DNA of 26,297 nt from the IMG/VR virus record IMGVR_UViG_3300032246_000475, positions 1-26,297 of that record; one strand, 5' to 3'. The DNA comes from a virus. A program made the position numbers and the translations under genes. Below the pieces are notes generated by a model. The model had not been told where the DNA came from. It searched no databases and saw nothing but the letters and a program-made list of their open reading frames with translations. Shown here piece by piece: positions 12,060 through 20,800 of the stretch (position 1 is its first letter; each line of letters begins with the position of its first letter).

Positions 12060-12254
12060 TTAGGCTAGTTTAGCCTCAATCTCTTCTGCCAGTTTAACTG
12101 ACCAGAAGTTAACGCCAGATGACTTCCACCATTCCATAGCATTTTTTAAGAATTCTGCCTGCTCTTGATTCAATTCTAGGGTTGCTACGGTTGCGTTTTT
12201 CTTAGCCTCATATTGGGCGATGAGGCGGTTAGATTCTGCGTGCATTGTGTCCAT
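12060..12254 (-). CDS. Hypothetical helical protein
   Basis: A 64-aa protein starts at ATG 12254, with a second in-frame ATG three codons later; AAAGG lies 8 nt upstream. It is mostly helical, with NQEQAEFLKNAMEWWKSS and a terminal KLAEEIEAKLA. It is the first gene of the minus-strand cluster, 43 nt after a good promoter. No family is recognised. Confidence 0.68.
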   Translation of the reverse strand: MDTMHAESNRLIAQYEAKKNATVATLELNQEQAEFLKNAMEWWKSSGVNFWSVKLAEEIEAKLA

Positions 12255-12296
12255 TCGGTGAGCCTTTCGGTTAGTGTGGTTTAACTTACAATCAGA

Positions 12297-12351
12297 AGAT
12301 TACACGCTCACTTACGCCGTGTCAAGTATATTTTGTGTGATTTACATCACA
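12297..12351 (-). promoter_or_regulatory. Promoter module C: sigma-70 promoter with CRP-like operator
   Basis: TTGACA (12325-12320) and TAATCT (12302-12297) are separated by 17 bp, the best promoter in the window. Ten bp upstream of the -35 is TGTGATGTAAATCACA (12351-12336), a full match to the TGTGA-N6-TCACA CRP consensus. ACACG/CGTGT arms lie in the spacer. It drives the first part of the minus-strand cluster. Confidence 0.75.
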
Positions 12352-12359
12352 TAGTTACC

Positions 12360-12373
12360 CGAACACTTGTTCG
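12360..12373. promoter_or_regulatory. LexA-like SOS box
   Basis: CGAAC-ACTT-GTTCG is a perfect palindrome matching the core of the mycobacterial-type LexA consensus TCGAAC-N4-GTTCGA; only the outermost T and A differ. It lies 8 bp upstream of the CRP-like site of promoter C, so DNA damage could control the minus-strand cluster. Confidence 0.6.
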
Positions 12374-12577
12374 CATATATAGACCGTAACTCTTCCCCGA
12401 TATTCCATATAATTATATTGCATATAACGAATTCAATTATGCGGGGGAAATAACGGGGGGGAGGAAAGTGAAGGGGAGATAGTCGCATAGCATAAGTTTA
12501 ATTAAGTAACACTTATGTTGCGTAATTCGTTTATTATGTTACCTACGGGTAACTTATTATTATATATACCTACACAA

Positions 12578-12639
12578 TAAGGTTAGACATTAGTTAGGTA
12601 AGTGTCTAAGTCTAAAGGTCTACCTTAAGGTTAGACATT
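12578..12639. repeat. TTAGAC/GTCTAA iteron cluster
   Basis: TAAGGTTAGACATT occurs twice as a perfect 14-bp direct repeat (12578-12591, 12626-12639). Between them lie inverted copies of the core: GTCTAA at 12604-12609 and 12610-12615, and GTCTAC at 12618-12623. Such clusters are typical of initiator or repressor binding sites. Confidence 0.6.
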
Positions 12640-12840
12640 CTGACCCAGGGTTGTTAAACTAGGAGCCATACATTACTGTTACTCTTACCCTATAATTTTC
12701 TGTTATATAGCCCCTATATACCTTCTGACCAGGACTTTTGCCCCAGAGGGCAACTATTATAAATTATTTTAAATATAAGTGTTCGGTTTACCCGTTTCCA
12801 ACGGGTTATCTATATATGTAATATAAAATATATTATTATA

Positions 12841-12879
12841 GAGCGAGCATCGCTCTTCGGCTCGCTCGCTTATATAGTA
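12841..12879. repeat. GC hairpin with two competing folds in AT-rich DNA
   Basis: GAGCGAGC (12841-12848) pairs with GCTCGCTC (12860-12867). Alternatively GAGCGA (12841-12846) pairs with TCGCTC (12850-12855), so the two folds exclude each other. CTTATATAGTA follows at 12869, as it does after the hairpin at 1624-1636. Confidence 0.55.
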
Positions 12880-12959
12880 GTTTTATAATTTAATTATATA
12901 TAGCCACAGTTATGCCGTTAGGCAGGAACCGTTTATAGACCGATTATTAGGGACAACTG

Positions 12960-14828
12960 ATGGGTAGAAAACCTGGGATTCAAAACATCCCAAAGGGCGA
13001 AGCCCAAGAGAAAGTTCTGATTCAATTAGGACAAGGTTCTACCATTACTGCCGCTATGGCAGCCGTTGGACGAAATGATGTAACCTTCCGCCAATGGTCA
13101 ATGAATGACCCTGAGTTTAAAGAACGTGCTGACAAAGCCCGCCTTCAAGGCAAAGGGGTCATAGCAGACCTAGGTGATTTAAAGAATATCTCCTATCCTG
13201 ACTTCTCAGAACAGTTCCTAGATACCACGCTCTTTCCACACCAACTAAACTGGTTGGACTTAATTGAGGGCAAAGAGCCAAGATGGCAACCTAGCGGTAT
13301 GACTTATGAGCCAGGTGACCCAAAACGTATTTTGATTAACGTGCCACCTGAGCACGCCAAGTCCACAACTATTACAACCAACTATGTCCTCTATAACATA
13401 GTTACCAATCCTAACTCTAGAGTAATCATTGTCTCTAAGACTCAGGGTATGGCAAGAAAATTCCTTGGTGCGATTAAGACTCGTCTTAGCCACCCAGCCT
13501 ATATCAAACTCCAGACCGCATTTGGTCCTAATGGCGGATACAAGGCTGATGCAACTCAATGGTCAGCCGATATGATTTATCTAGGCACAGGTCGTGATTC
13601 TGGCGAAAAAGACCCAACGGTCCAAGCCCTAGGATTTGGTTCCCAAATCTACGGTGCTCGCGCTGACTTGATTGTTCTAGACGATGTTGTGATGAACTCA
13701 AATGCCCACGAGTGGGAGAAGCAAATTGAATGGCTTCAAAAAGAAGTTATCACGCGCTTAGGGCGACACGGAAAACTGCTTATAGTAGGAACCCGTGTCG
13801 CGCCTATTGACCTTTATAAAATGATTAGGGACGGCGGACAATGGACAGGTGGTAAGACACCTTTCACCTACTGCGCTATGCCAGCGGTTCTAGAATTTGA
13901 TGAGAACCCTGACAACTGGAAAACGCTCTGGTCTAGAACCAACATCCAAGAAAATGATATTGACGAAAAAGGCGAAGATGGCTTATACCCAAAATGGGAT
14001 GGACCCTCACTCTTTAAGAGAAGGTCTGAAGTTGCTCCGTCAGTCTGGGCTATGGTCTACCAACAAGAAGATGTTGTTGAGAACTCAATCTTCTCACCCA
14101 CTTGTATTGCAGGTAGCGTCAACGGAATGCGTAAACGAGGACCTCTCAAACCTGGGGTTCCAGGACATCCAAAAACCGCAGACCAACTCTACACTGTTAT
14201 CGGACTTGACCCTGCTATGGCTGGGGCAACGGGAGCAGTAGTAGTAAGTTATAACAAGTCTGATGGCAAGATATATGTTTTAGATTGTATCAATATGACT
14301 GACCCTTCTCCAGCCAAAATTCAAAATCTTATTGAAGACTGGGTTGAACGTTACAAGCCCCAAGAAATACGAATTGAAATCAATGCTCACCAGAAGGCTT
14401 ATGCCCTAGACGATGAGTTAAGAAACTATTTGGCTTCTCGCGGTTGCCAACTAAACTCACACTTCACTGGTAAAAATAAATGGGATGTTGGTTTTGGTGT
14501 AGCATCTATGGCTGCATTATTTGGTAACACTAGAGATGGTCGTTTCCAAGATAACAACTTAATTGAATTACCTAGTAATGAAGGCTCCGAAGGTCTTAAG
14601 ACACTAGTGCAAGAATTAATTACTTGGAAACCTGATACTAAGAACCCTACAGACTGCGTTATGGCTTTATGGTTTGCCGTCATCAGAGTGCGAGAATTGA
14701 TGCAACAGAGAACCAAAGTTAGTGGATATGCTTCAAACCGTTGGGCGACAAGAGCACAGATGAACCAACGTATGACCGTAAATTTAGATGATGCTTTCGC
14801 CGAACAATGGGCGCAACAATACAGTTAG
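12960..14828 (+). CDS. terL: Terminase large subunit
   Basis: This 622-aa protein is the DNA-packaging motor. The ATPase domain has a variant Walker A, PPEHAKST (residues 129-136), and Walker B LIVLDD (237-242). The C-terminal RNase H-like nuclease has GLDPAMAG (Asp417), a RIEINAHQ strand (Glu473) and NPTDCVMALW (Asp565). The first 65 residues look like a helix-turn-helix (ITAAMAAVGRNDVTFRQW), as in small terminase subunits. No separate small terminase is seen, so that function may be fused here. AGGG lies 7 nt before the ATG. It opens the late operon. Confidence 0.93.
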   Translation: MGRKPGIQNIPKGEAQEKVLIQLGQGSTITAAMAAVGRNDVTFRQWSMNDPEFKERADKARLQGKGVIADLGDLKNISYPDFSEQFLDTTLFPHQLNWLDLIEGKEPRWQPSGMTYEPGDPKRILINVPPEHAKSTTITTNYVLYNIVTNPNSRVIIVSKTQGMARKFLGAIKTRLSHPAYIKLQTAFGPNGGYKADATQWSADMIYLGTGRDSGEKDPTVQALGFGSQIYGARADLIVLDDVVMNSNAHEWEKQIEWLQKEVITRLGRHGKLLIVGTRVAPIDLYKMIRDGGQWTGGKTPFTYCAMPAVLEFDENPDNWKTLWSRTNIQENDIDEKGEDGLYPKWDGPSLFKRRSEVAPSVWAMVYQQEDVVENSIFSPTCIAGSVNGMRKRGPLKPGVPGHPKTADQLYTVIGLDPAMAGATGAVVVSYNKSDGKIYVLDCINMTDPSPAKIQNLIEDWVERYKPQEIRIEINAHQKAYALDDELRNYLASRGCQLNSHFTGKNKWDVGFGVASMAALFGNTRDGRFQDNNLIELPSNEGSEGLKTLVQELITWKPDTKNPTDCVMALWFAVIRVRELMQQRTKVSGYASNRWATRAQMNQRMTVNLDDAFAEQWAQQYS

Positions 14829-14837
14829 GAAACTAAA

Positions 14838-15077
14838 ATGGCAACTCCAAGAACAACCGCAAAAGATACTTCAAAAATGAATCCAGTTTACAAGCCTTCA
14901 GCATCACCAGGACCTGAGCCAACATCATTAAAGCAACTTAAAGATGTAAGAGGCACAATGATGAATATGGGTGAAACAGTAACTGCTGGTTCAAAAGAAG
15001 ACCCAAATACATATAATGGCACTTATAAGGGAAAAGATTATAGTTTCTCAAAAGGAAAAGCCACTCGTAATAAATAA
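14838..15077 (+). CDS. Small hypothetical protein of the packaging module
   Basis: A 79-aa, Thr/Lys/Pro-rich, probably disordered protein between terminase and portal. It ends with a short beta-like segment (NGTYKGKDYSFSKGKA). The AGGAAACTAAA before the ATG is a modest ribosome site. It could be a minor head or packaging accessory protein; nothing specific is recognised. Confidence 0.65.
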   Translation: MATPRTTAKDTSKMNPVYKPSASPGPEPTSLKQLKDVRGTMMNMGETVTAGSKEDPNTYNGTYKGKDYSFSKGKATRNK

Positions 15078-15104
15078 TTTTTCCCTTTAATCGTTAGGAC
15101 AGCA

Positions 15105-16886
15105 ATGGCATTAGGTATTCAAGAGATAGTCGTGAGAGTTCAATCTCTCAGAGGGCGCAATGCCGAGCGCGATAAGCGCAACAAAGATGTCCTAGCCGTC
15201 CGTCAAGGTAAGATTTCTGACGTTTATCCAAACTTCTTTCCAGATGGTATTGATGCAAACGTAGTAGCAAACTTCATTGATATTGTTGCTCGTGACCTTT
15301 CAGAAGTAATGGCTCCACTTCCAGCAATCAACTGTTCAGCGGCTAACTCAGTTAATGACCGCGCTCGCAACTTTGCTGACAAGCGCACCCGAATTGCATC
15401 TAACTACTTCCAGCACTCAGACCTTGCAGTCAATATGTATCAAGGTGCTGACTGGTATATCACATATGGTTTTATCCCATTCATAATTGAATTGGATGAA
15501 GAAGCAAAACTGCCACGTATCCGCATAGAAAATCCTATAGGGGCTTACCCTGAATTTGACCGCTATGGTCGTTGCGTTGCTTTTGTTAAGTCTTACAAGA
15601 TGTCTATAGCAGAACTTATTGCTCAATTTCCAGAATACGAAACACAGTTGCTTGACAGAAATAAATTCTCAACAAGCCTTAATTCTGAACTTGAAGTAAT
15701 TCGCTACTATGACAAAGACCAATCAGTCATCTATGTGCCAACAAGAAACAACTTAATGCTTTCACGCGCTAAGAATCCTCTTGGTAAGATGATGGTTGTA
15801 GTTGCCCGTAAGCCATCTATTGATGATGAACTTCGTGGACAATTTGATGATGTCCTTGGTATCCAACTTCTACGCAACCGCTTTGCATTGCTTGCAATGG
15901 AAGCAGCAGAGAAGTCTGTCCAAGCACCTATCGTCCTTCCTCAAGATGTTCAAGAATTTGAACTTGGTGGAGATGCGGTTATCCGCACAAACAATCCAGC
16001 AGGTGTCCGCCGTGTAGAACTATCAATTTCTCCAGCGGCACTAAATGAATCAACACTACTTAATCAAGAACTACGTGTTGGTGCTCGTTATCCTGAATCT
16101 CGCACAGGTAACGTCAATGCCTCAATCGTCACAGGACAAGGCGTTCAGGCTCTTATGGGTGCATTTGATACCCAAGTTAAATCTGCTCAAGCAATCTTTG
16201 CATCAGCATTGCGTGATGTAATTAATACTTGCTTTGAAGTAGATGAAAAATTATTCCCAGCAGAAAAGACTATTCGTGGCGTTGACTCTGGTTCTCCTTA
16301 CGAGGTAACTTATCTACCTTCTAAAGACATCAAGGGTGATTACTCATCTGATGTTCGTTATGGAATGCTCGCTGGTTTAAATCCAGCCCAGGGTCTTATC
16401 TTTATGTTACAAGCACTTGGTGGAGGTTTAATCTCCAAAGATATGGCAATGCGTGAACTTCCATTTACAGTTAACGTAACCCAAGAACTTGAAAAAATTG
16501 AAACAGAGAAGATGCGTGATTCGCTTCTTAACTCTATAAGTGCATTGACTCAAGCCATTCCAACAATGGCTACACAAGGTCAAGATGTTTCCGACATCGT
16601 TCTAAAGATTGCTGAAGTAATCAAGGCTCGCCAAAAGGGACAAGCATTGGAAGATGCTATCGGAGAAGCCTTTAAACCTAAGCAACAAGTTCCTCCTACT
16701 GGAACTGCTGCACCTATGGTTGAGCAACCGTCCCCTGCTCCCAGCACTGGTCCAGTAGGAGGCGCTCCTTCACCTGAAGGCGCAGCACCTATGGCAGCAC
16801 CACAAACTCCACCAGATATTCAATCAATTTTATCTAGTTTAAGTTCATCTGGAAAAGGCAACGCAAGAGTAGTAACTAAAGGCTAA
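15105..16886 (+). CDS. Portal protein
   Basis: This 593-aa protein has the size, position and feel of a tailed-phage portal. The N-terminal region has NFIDIVARDLSEVM, then a beta-rich stem containing RIENPIGAYPEFDRYGR, then helical wing and crown segments. The C-terminus is a Pro/Ala/Gln-rich tail (about residues 530-575). Portals form the dodecameric ring through which DNA enters and leaves the head. The assignment follows from the terminase upstream and capsid genes downstream as well as the fold-like pattern. AGGACAGC precedes the ATG. Confidence 0.85.
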   Translation: MALGIQEIVVRVQSLRGRNAERDKRNKDVLAVRQGKISDVYPNFFPDGIDANVVANFIDIVARDLSEVMAPLPAINCSAANSVNDRARNFADKRTRIASNYFQHSDLAVNMYQGADWYITYGFIPFIIELDEEAKLPRIRIENPIGAYPEFDRYGRCVAFVKSYKMSIAELIAQFPEYETQLLDRNKFSTSLNSELEVIRYYDKDQSVIYVPTRNNLMLSRAKNPLGKMMVVVARKPSIDDELRGQFDDVLGIQLLRNRFALLAMEAAEKSVQAPIVLPQDVQEFELGGDAVIRTNNPAGVRRVELSISPAALNESTLLNQELRVGARYPESRTGNVNASIVTGQGVQALMGAFDTQVKSAQAIFASALRDVINTCFEVDEKLFPAEKTIRGVDSGSPYEVTYLPSKDIKGDYSSDVRYGMLAGLNPAQGLIFMLQALGGGLISKDMAMRELPFTVNVTQELEKIETEKMRDSLLNSISALTQAIPTMATQGQDVSDIVLKIAEVIKARQKGQALEDAIGEAFKPKQQVPPTGTAAPMVEQPSPAPSTGPVGGAPSPEGAAPMAAPQTPPDIQSILSSLSSSGKGNARVVTKG

Positions 16887-16903
16887 CAACTAAGCAGGGG
16901 ACA

Positions 16904-17446
16904 ATGACAACAATTATAGGTATAGAACATAAAGACGCTGCATTTATTGTTGCCGACAGTCAAGTAACTGATGATAATGGCAAAATATATTCACATCCTA
17001 GTGTTCAAAAGATTACCGAACGTGGTCCATATTTAGTTGCTGGTTCAGGAGAAGTTCTTCCTTGCGATGTAGCACAACATATATGGGAACCACCAATACC
17101 TACCAAGGTTGAAAAAAAAGATTTGTATCATTTTATGATTGCAAAGGCTATGCCCTCGCTTCGTAAATGTTTATCTGAAAATGGTTATAACTTTGATGAA
17201 GATAATAAAGAACTTAGGTTCCAATTTATTATCGCCATTGGGGGCGAAGTATTTGACATAGACCAAGAATGCTCAGTATCTAAAACTGAACACGGAGTCT
17301 ATGCAGCAGGTTCTGGAGCAGCGTATGCACTTGGTGCATTACACGCTGGCGCTGATGCTTATGAAGCAATGGAAATTGCAAGCAAATTAACAGCATTTAC
17401 AGCGGGACCTTATCTATCTAAAACACAACCAAGACATATTAAGTAG
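16904..17446 (+). CDS. HslV/proteasome-beta-like Ntn-hydrolase
   Basis: This 180-aa protein begins MTTIIGIE. Removing Met exposes Thr1, as in HslV and 20S proteasome beta subunits, with no propeptide. Other active-site positions are present: Asp17 (mature numbering) in VADSQVT, Lys35 in SVQKI (equivalent to Lys33 with a two-residue insertion) and GSGAAYALGALHAG near the C-terminal half. Length matches HslV (about 175 aa). These enzymes form ring-shaped threonine peptidases. It sits directly after the portal, where tailed phages usually carry the head-maturation protease. No HslU ATPase is visible. A strong GCAGGGGACA precedes the ATG. Confidence 0.82.
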   Translation: MTTIIGIEHKDAAFIVADSQVTDDNGKIYSHPSVQKITERGPYLVAGSGEVLPCDVAQHIWEPPIPTKVEKKDLYHFMIAKAMPSLRKCLSENGYNFDEDNKELRFQFIIAIGGEVFDIDQECSVSKTEHGVYAAGSGAAYALGALHAGADAYEAMEIASKLTAFTAGPYLSKTQPRHIK

Positions 17447-17454
17447 GAGGAACA

Positions 17455-17886
17455 ATGGCTGAGAATCGTGGGGGCTTTCGCCCAACAGCACCACAGAATA
17501 ACCCAGCAAATGTTTCTGGCACTGGCGGAGCAGGACAATCTGGGACACAACCAGCACGTTATATTTCTGGACTTCCATATGGTGAAGGACAAGCAACAAT
17601 GTCACAACAACAAGGTGCTCCTATGGTTGGACCAAATACACCATCTTCATCTTCAGCAAATCCAATGGCAGCAATGCTTGCTCCAGTAACACCTTTATCT
17701 GCTCCTACAGAACGTCCAAATGAACCAATTACAACAGGTATGGACTTTGGTGCTGGACCTGGAAGTGAAGCCCTTAATTTGCCACGTGAACGCACGTTGT
17801 CTGAAGTTCTTTCATCAATGATTGATATTGACCCGACTGGAGAAGTTCAAGACCTTTATAACTTCGTTGCATCACGAGGTCTTTAA
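17455..17886 (+). CDS. Hypothetical low-complexity head-module protein
   Basis: This 143-aa protein is Gly/Pro/Gln/Ser-rich and likely disordered over residues 1-110. A short ordered C-terminus follows: NLPRERTLSEVLSSMIDIDP and LYNFVASRGL. A strong GGAGGAACA precedes the ATG. It lies between the Ntn-hydrolase and the giant protein. A substrate, scaffold-like or adaptor role is conceivable, but no family is recognised. Confidence 0.65.
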   Translation: MAENRGGFRPTAPQNNPANVSGTGGAGQSGTQPARYISGLPYGEGQATMSQQQGAPMVGPNTPSSSSANPMAAMLAPVTPLSAPTERPNEPITTGMDFGAGPGSEALNLPRERTLSEVLSSMIDIDPTGEVQDLYNFVASRGL

Positions 17887-20800
17887 TGATTGAACCAAAA
17901 AAATATTTAACTGAGATTGCTCAGTCTGCGCCTGGCGTAGCCACAGCAGCAGCACAAAAAGGTTTGCAAAAAAATGAAACTAGTAAGATTGCTGCTCTTG
18001 TAACACTTCGTAATACCCATAACGAACTTACTTCGCTTCCGCAAAATGAAGCCTATAAAAAGTATCAAACAATGGATAAACCAACACGAGATGCTTTGGC
18101 AACTATGTTTAGTCCAAAGTATATTCAACAAGATAGAGGTCTTGTTGGAAATATTTTAAATTCAATTAAAACTTCCGTGTTTTATGGTGGTGGTTCTGTC
18201 ATTGATATGGCAAAACAAATTAATCAACTTAGCGGTCCATTGGGTTTGCCTACAGAAATTGGCAAAGGAATTGTCGGTGGTATTTCAAAAGAAATACAAA
18301 AAAATGAGGCTGTTGGAAAAACTTCAAAAGTTGTTGGTGCAGCAGCAGAACTTTTAGTTCGCCCACAAGACAAACTCATTAAACAACCTTATATTGCTGC
18401 ACGACTTGCCGCTGCCGATGGTGCTAATGGTTTTGAAGCATTTGGTAAATATGCTGCAGAAGGTTTTAAAGAACTTCTCCCTGGTGGAGATGATGCTTTG
18501 CCAACAGATAATTCAACTTCATTTATGAAATATTGGGAACAAGCATCTAACCCTCAAAATGTTTTTGATGAAGAGGCTGTAAGCAAATTTAATAATGAAC
18601 TTACTCCTGCGGCATCATACTTGGGTCGTTTACTTGCATCCAAACAAGATTTAGTTGACAACTTTGATAAGTTCCAAGATAACCCTGGAGTTGTTGACCT
18701 TGTAAATCGTTACATTGCTGGCGATAGCAAGGCTGGAATAGAAGTTGCCAATGCTGTAGCGCGTTTTGAAAAGGCTAAGATTAGTCCTGGACGCGATTAT
18801 GCTCGCACAATTGTTGATTTGTTTCCACACGAAGCCGAAAAAGCAATTATGGGTGACGGCGCAGCCAAAGCATTCTTTACTTTGCTATCGGCTCCAGTTG
18901 ATTTTAGCGTAACCTTTGGCTTAGACCCATTAATTATTGGTGGCAAAGTCCGCAGAGGCTTGATGGTAGCCAAGTATGGTTTCTTTAAAGTTGGCGAAGG
19001 TAGCATTTCTATTGAGAAAGCATTTTCTCGTCCAAAAGTTCGTGCCTATTGGGATGAGGCTGGTAAATTAGTTGAAACTTTCCGTAATGGTGATTTGCCC
19101 ACAAAGGCTCAGGCTCTTAATCGTCTTCAAGACCGATTCCCTGAAATCAATATTAACGTAGTCCAAGATTTAGCCAAGGCAGATGTTCGTAATGCAAATG
19201 ATGCTTTGCAATTCTTTGATAATGGTGAGCGTTTTACAAGTATGTTGTCTGGCAAAGTTGGTTTTGCTGGCAAAGATACCTTGATTCCACGTATGACTTT
19301 TGCTCGTGGTCTTGCTAATGATGCTAGAGATTTAGTATCTAAAACTTTAGGAACAGAACGTTATTCAAATCTTAAAACAATTAAAAATGACAAAGATTTT
19401 ATTGCACAATTTACTGATAGTCCTGAAGTTTGGGCTGGAAAATTAGGTTTTGAAAAAACTGGTTTAATTTATACAGCAAAAGATAAATCTATGATGGCAA
19501 AGATTGATAGAGTTACACGTCAGTTTGCTATTGCCCCTACTGCTGATAGAGTAATCAGTATTGCTGATGGCTCAAGCGCCAATCAAATTTTTAAACTAGC
19601 ACGCACAGTTCTTGACAAAACTTCTGCTGGTTCATTTAGAGCAGTATGGTTATCAGCCGATGAAGGCGAACGCTTACTTATGTTCAAGGGTTTATTAAAG
19701 ACCCTAGGTGTAGGTATGGGATTAAACCTATCTAATGAAGGTCGCTTAGCACTTTCAAAAATTGATGATATGTCCCGTGAAATTTATTCTGTTAGTCAGA
19801 GTTCACTTGATATTGGTGACCTTGCAGATGTTCTCAAAACCGCCAGAGGCGGAATGGCTACAGCACCAAAAGGTGTTCGTGCAAAAACTCAAGAGGCTAT
19901 CTCATCTGTAAATGCAGAAGGCAAGGCTAATAGACTTATCGCTTCTGTCAACGCTAAAGTTGGAGAATACGTTGAACGTTTAAAAGCCCTAAAGTCTGAT
20001 AAAAAAGATGCAATAGCAGCGGGAGATGAATTACGCGCTGGGGCTATTGATGATGAAATTAAAATTGTTGGAGCAAAACTTGGACGTGAATTAAAGTCTA
20101 AGAAAGAACTTAAAGCAACAATGGGTGAAGTTGATGAAGCGAATCTAGAACTTCCTAATGAATTTGATATAAGTCTTGACCGCTTCAATGCTGGTCAGAC
20201 TCTTGATGGAACACCTCGCGCTATTCGTCAATATCAACTAGATGACTATCGTTCTTTGCCAGACTTCTCTCAATGGCGTGAGATTGCCCAACGCGGTGGA
20301 GTAGTTACAGAATTATTTGGTCGTGCTACAAACAACCATTATAGTAAAATGATTACTGATGGTTGGTCATTCATAAACCTATTTCCACGTCTAGGTCTTC
20401 GTTCATCCGTTGAAGAAGTTGGAATGTTTGGAATCATTGGTGGAGCCGAAGGCTTTGGTTACTATCTAAAAGGTCGCTTGGCATCACGTGAACTTCGTGC
20501 AGCACGCCCTGCTGGAATTAAGACAACTGTTTTTGGAAATGAAAAGACAGATAAAAACCTTGGTTTTATCTATGATACCTTATTCAAGGTAACAAAAAAA
20601 CATTACTCTAAAGAACAATTGCTTGCAATGGCTGATAATCCTGAATTATTAGGTCGTGCTGTTGCGGACTCTATGATTAAAAATAAGTTTAAACCACAGT
20701 TTTTGCAAACAAAGGCTGGCGAAGATATTGCAAATTGGTCAGGAGACTTTGCTGAGTTTAATGGCAGAGTTGTTCTTGATGATATAAATGGTTCTTCAGT

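Larger units (their letters stand above)
12352..12959. other. Non-coding control region before the terminase
   Basis: No credible gene is seen here on either strand. The segment is AT-rich and holds a LexA-like box at 12360-12373, TTAGAC/GTCTAA iterons at 12578-12639 and a possible plus-strand -10 (TATAAT, 12691). It also has perfect short hairpins at 12538-12553, 12738-12753, 12790-12806, 12841-12867 and 12913-12924. CCGAACACTT (12359-12368) recurs inverted at 12777-12786. It separates the early minus cluster from the late plus operon. It may contain the late promoter, a replication origin or a packaging site; which one cannot be told here. Confidence 0.6.

Noticed and set aside
13260-14716. 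Open frames overlapping the terminase on both strands
   Set aside because: They lie wholly inside a well-supported terminase gene and have no coupling or ribosome site.
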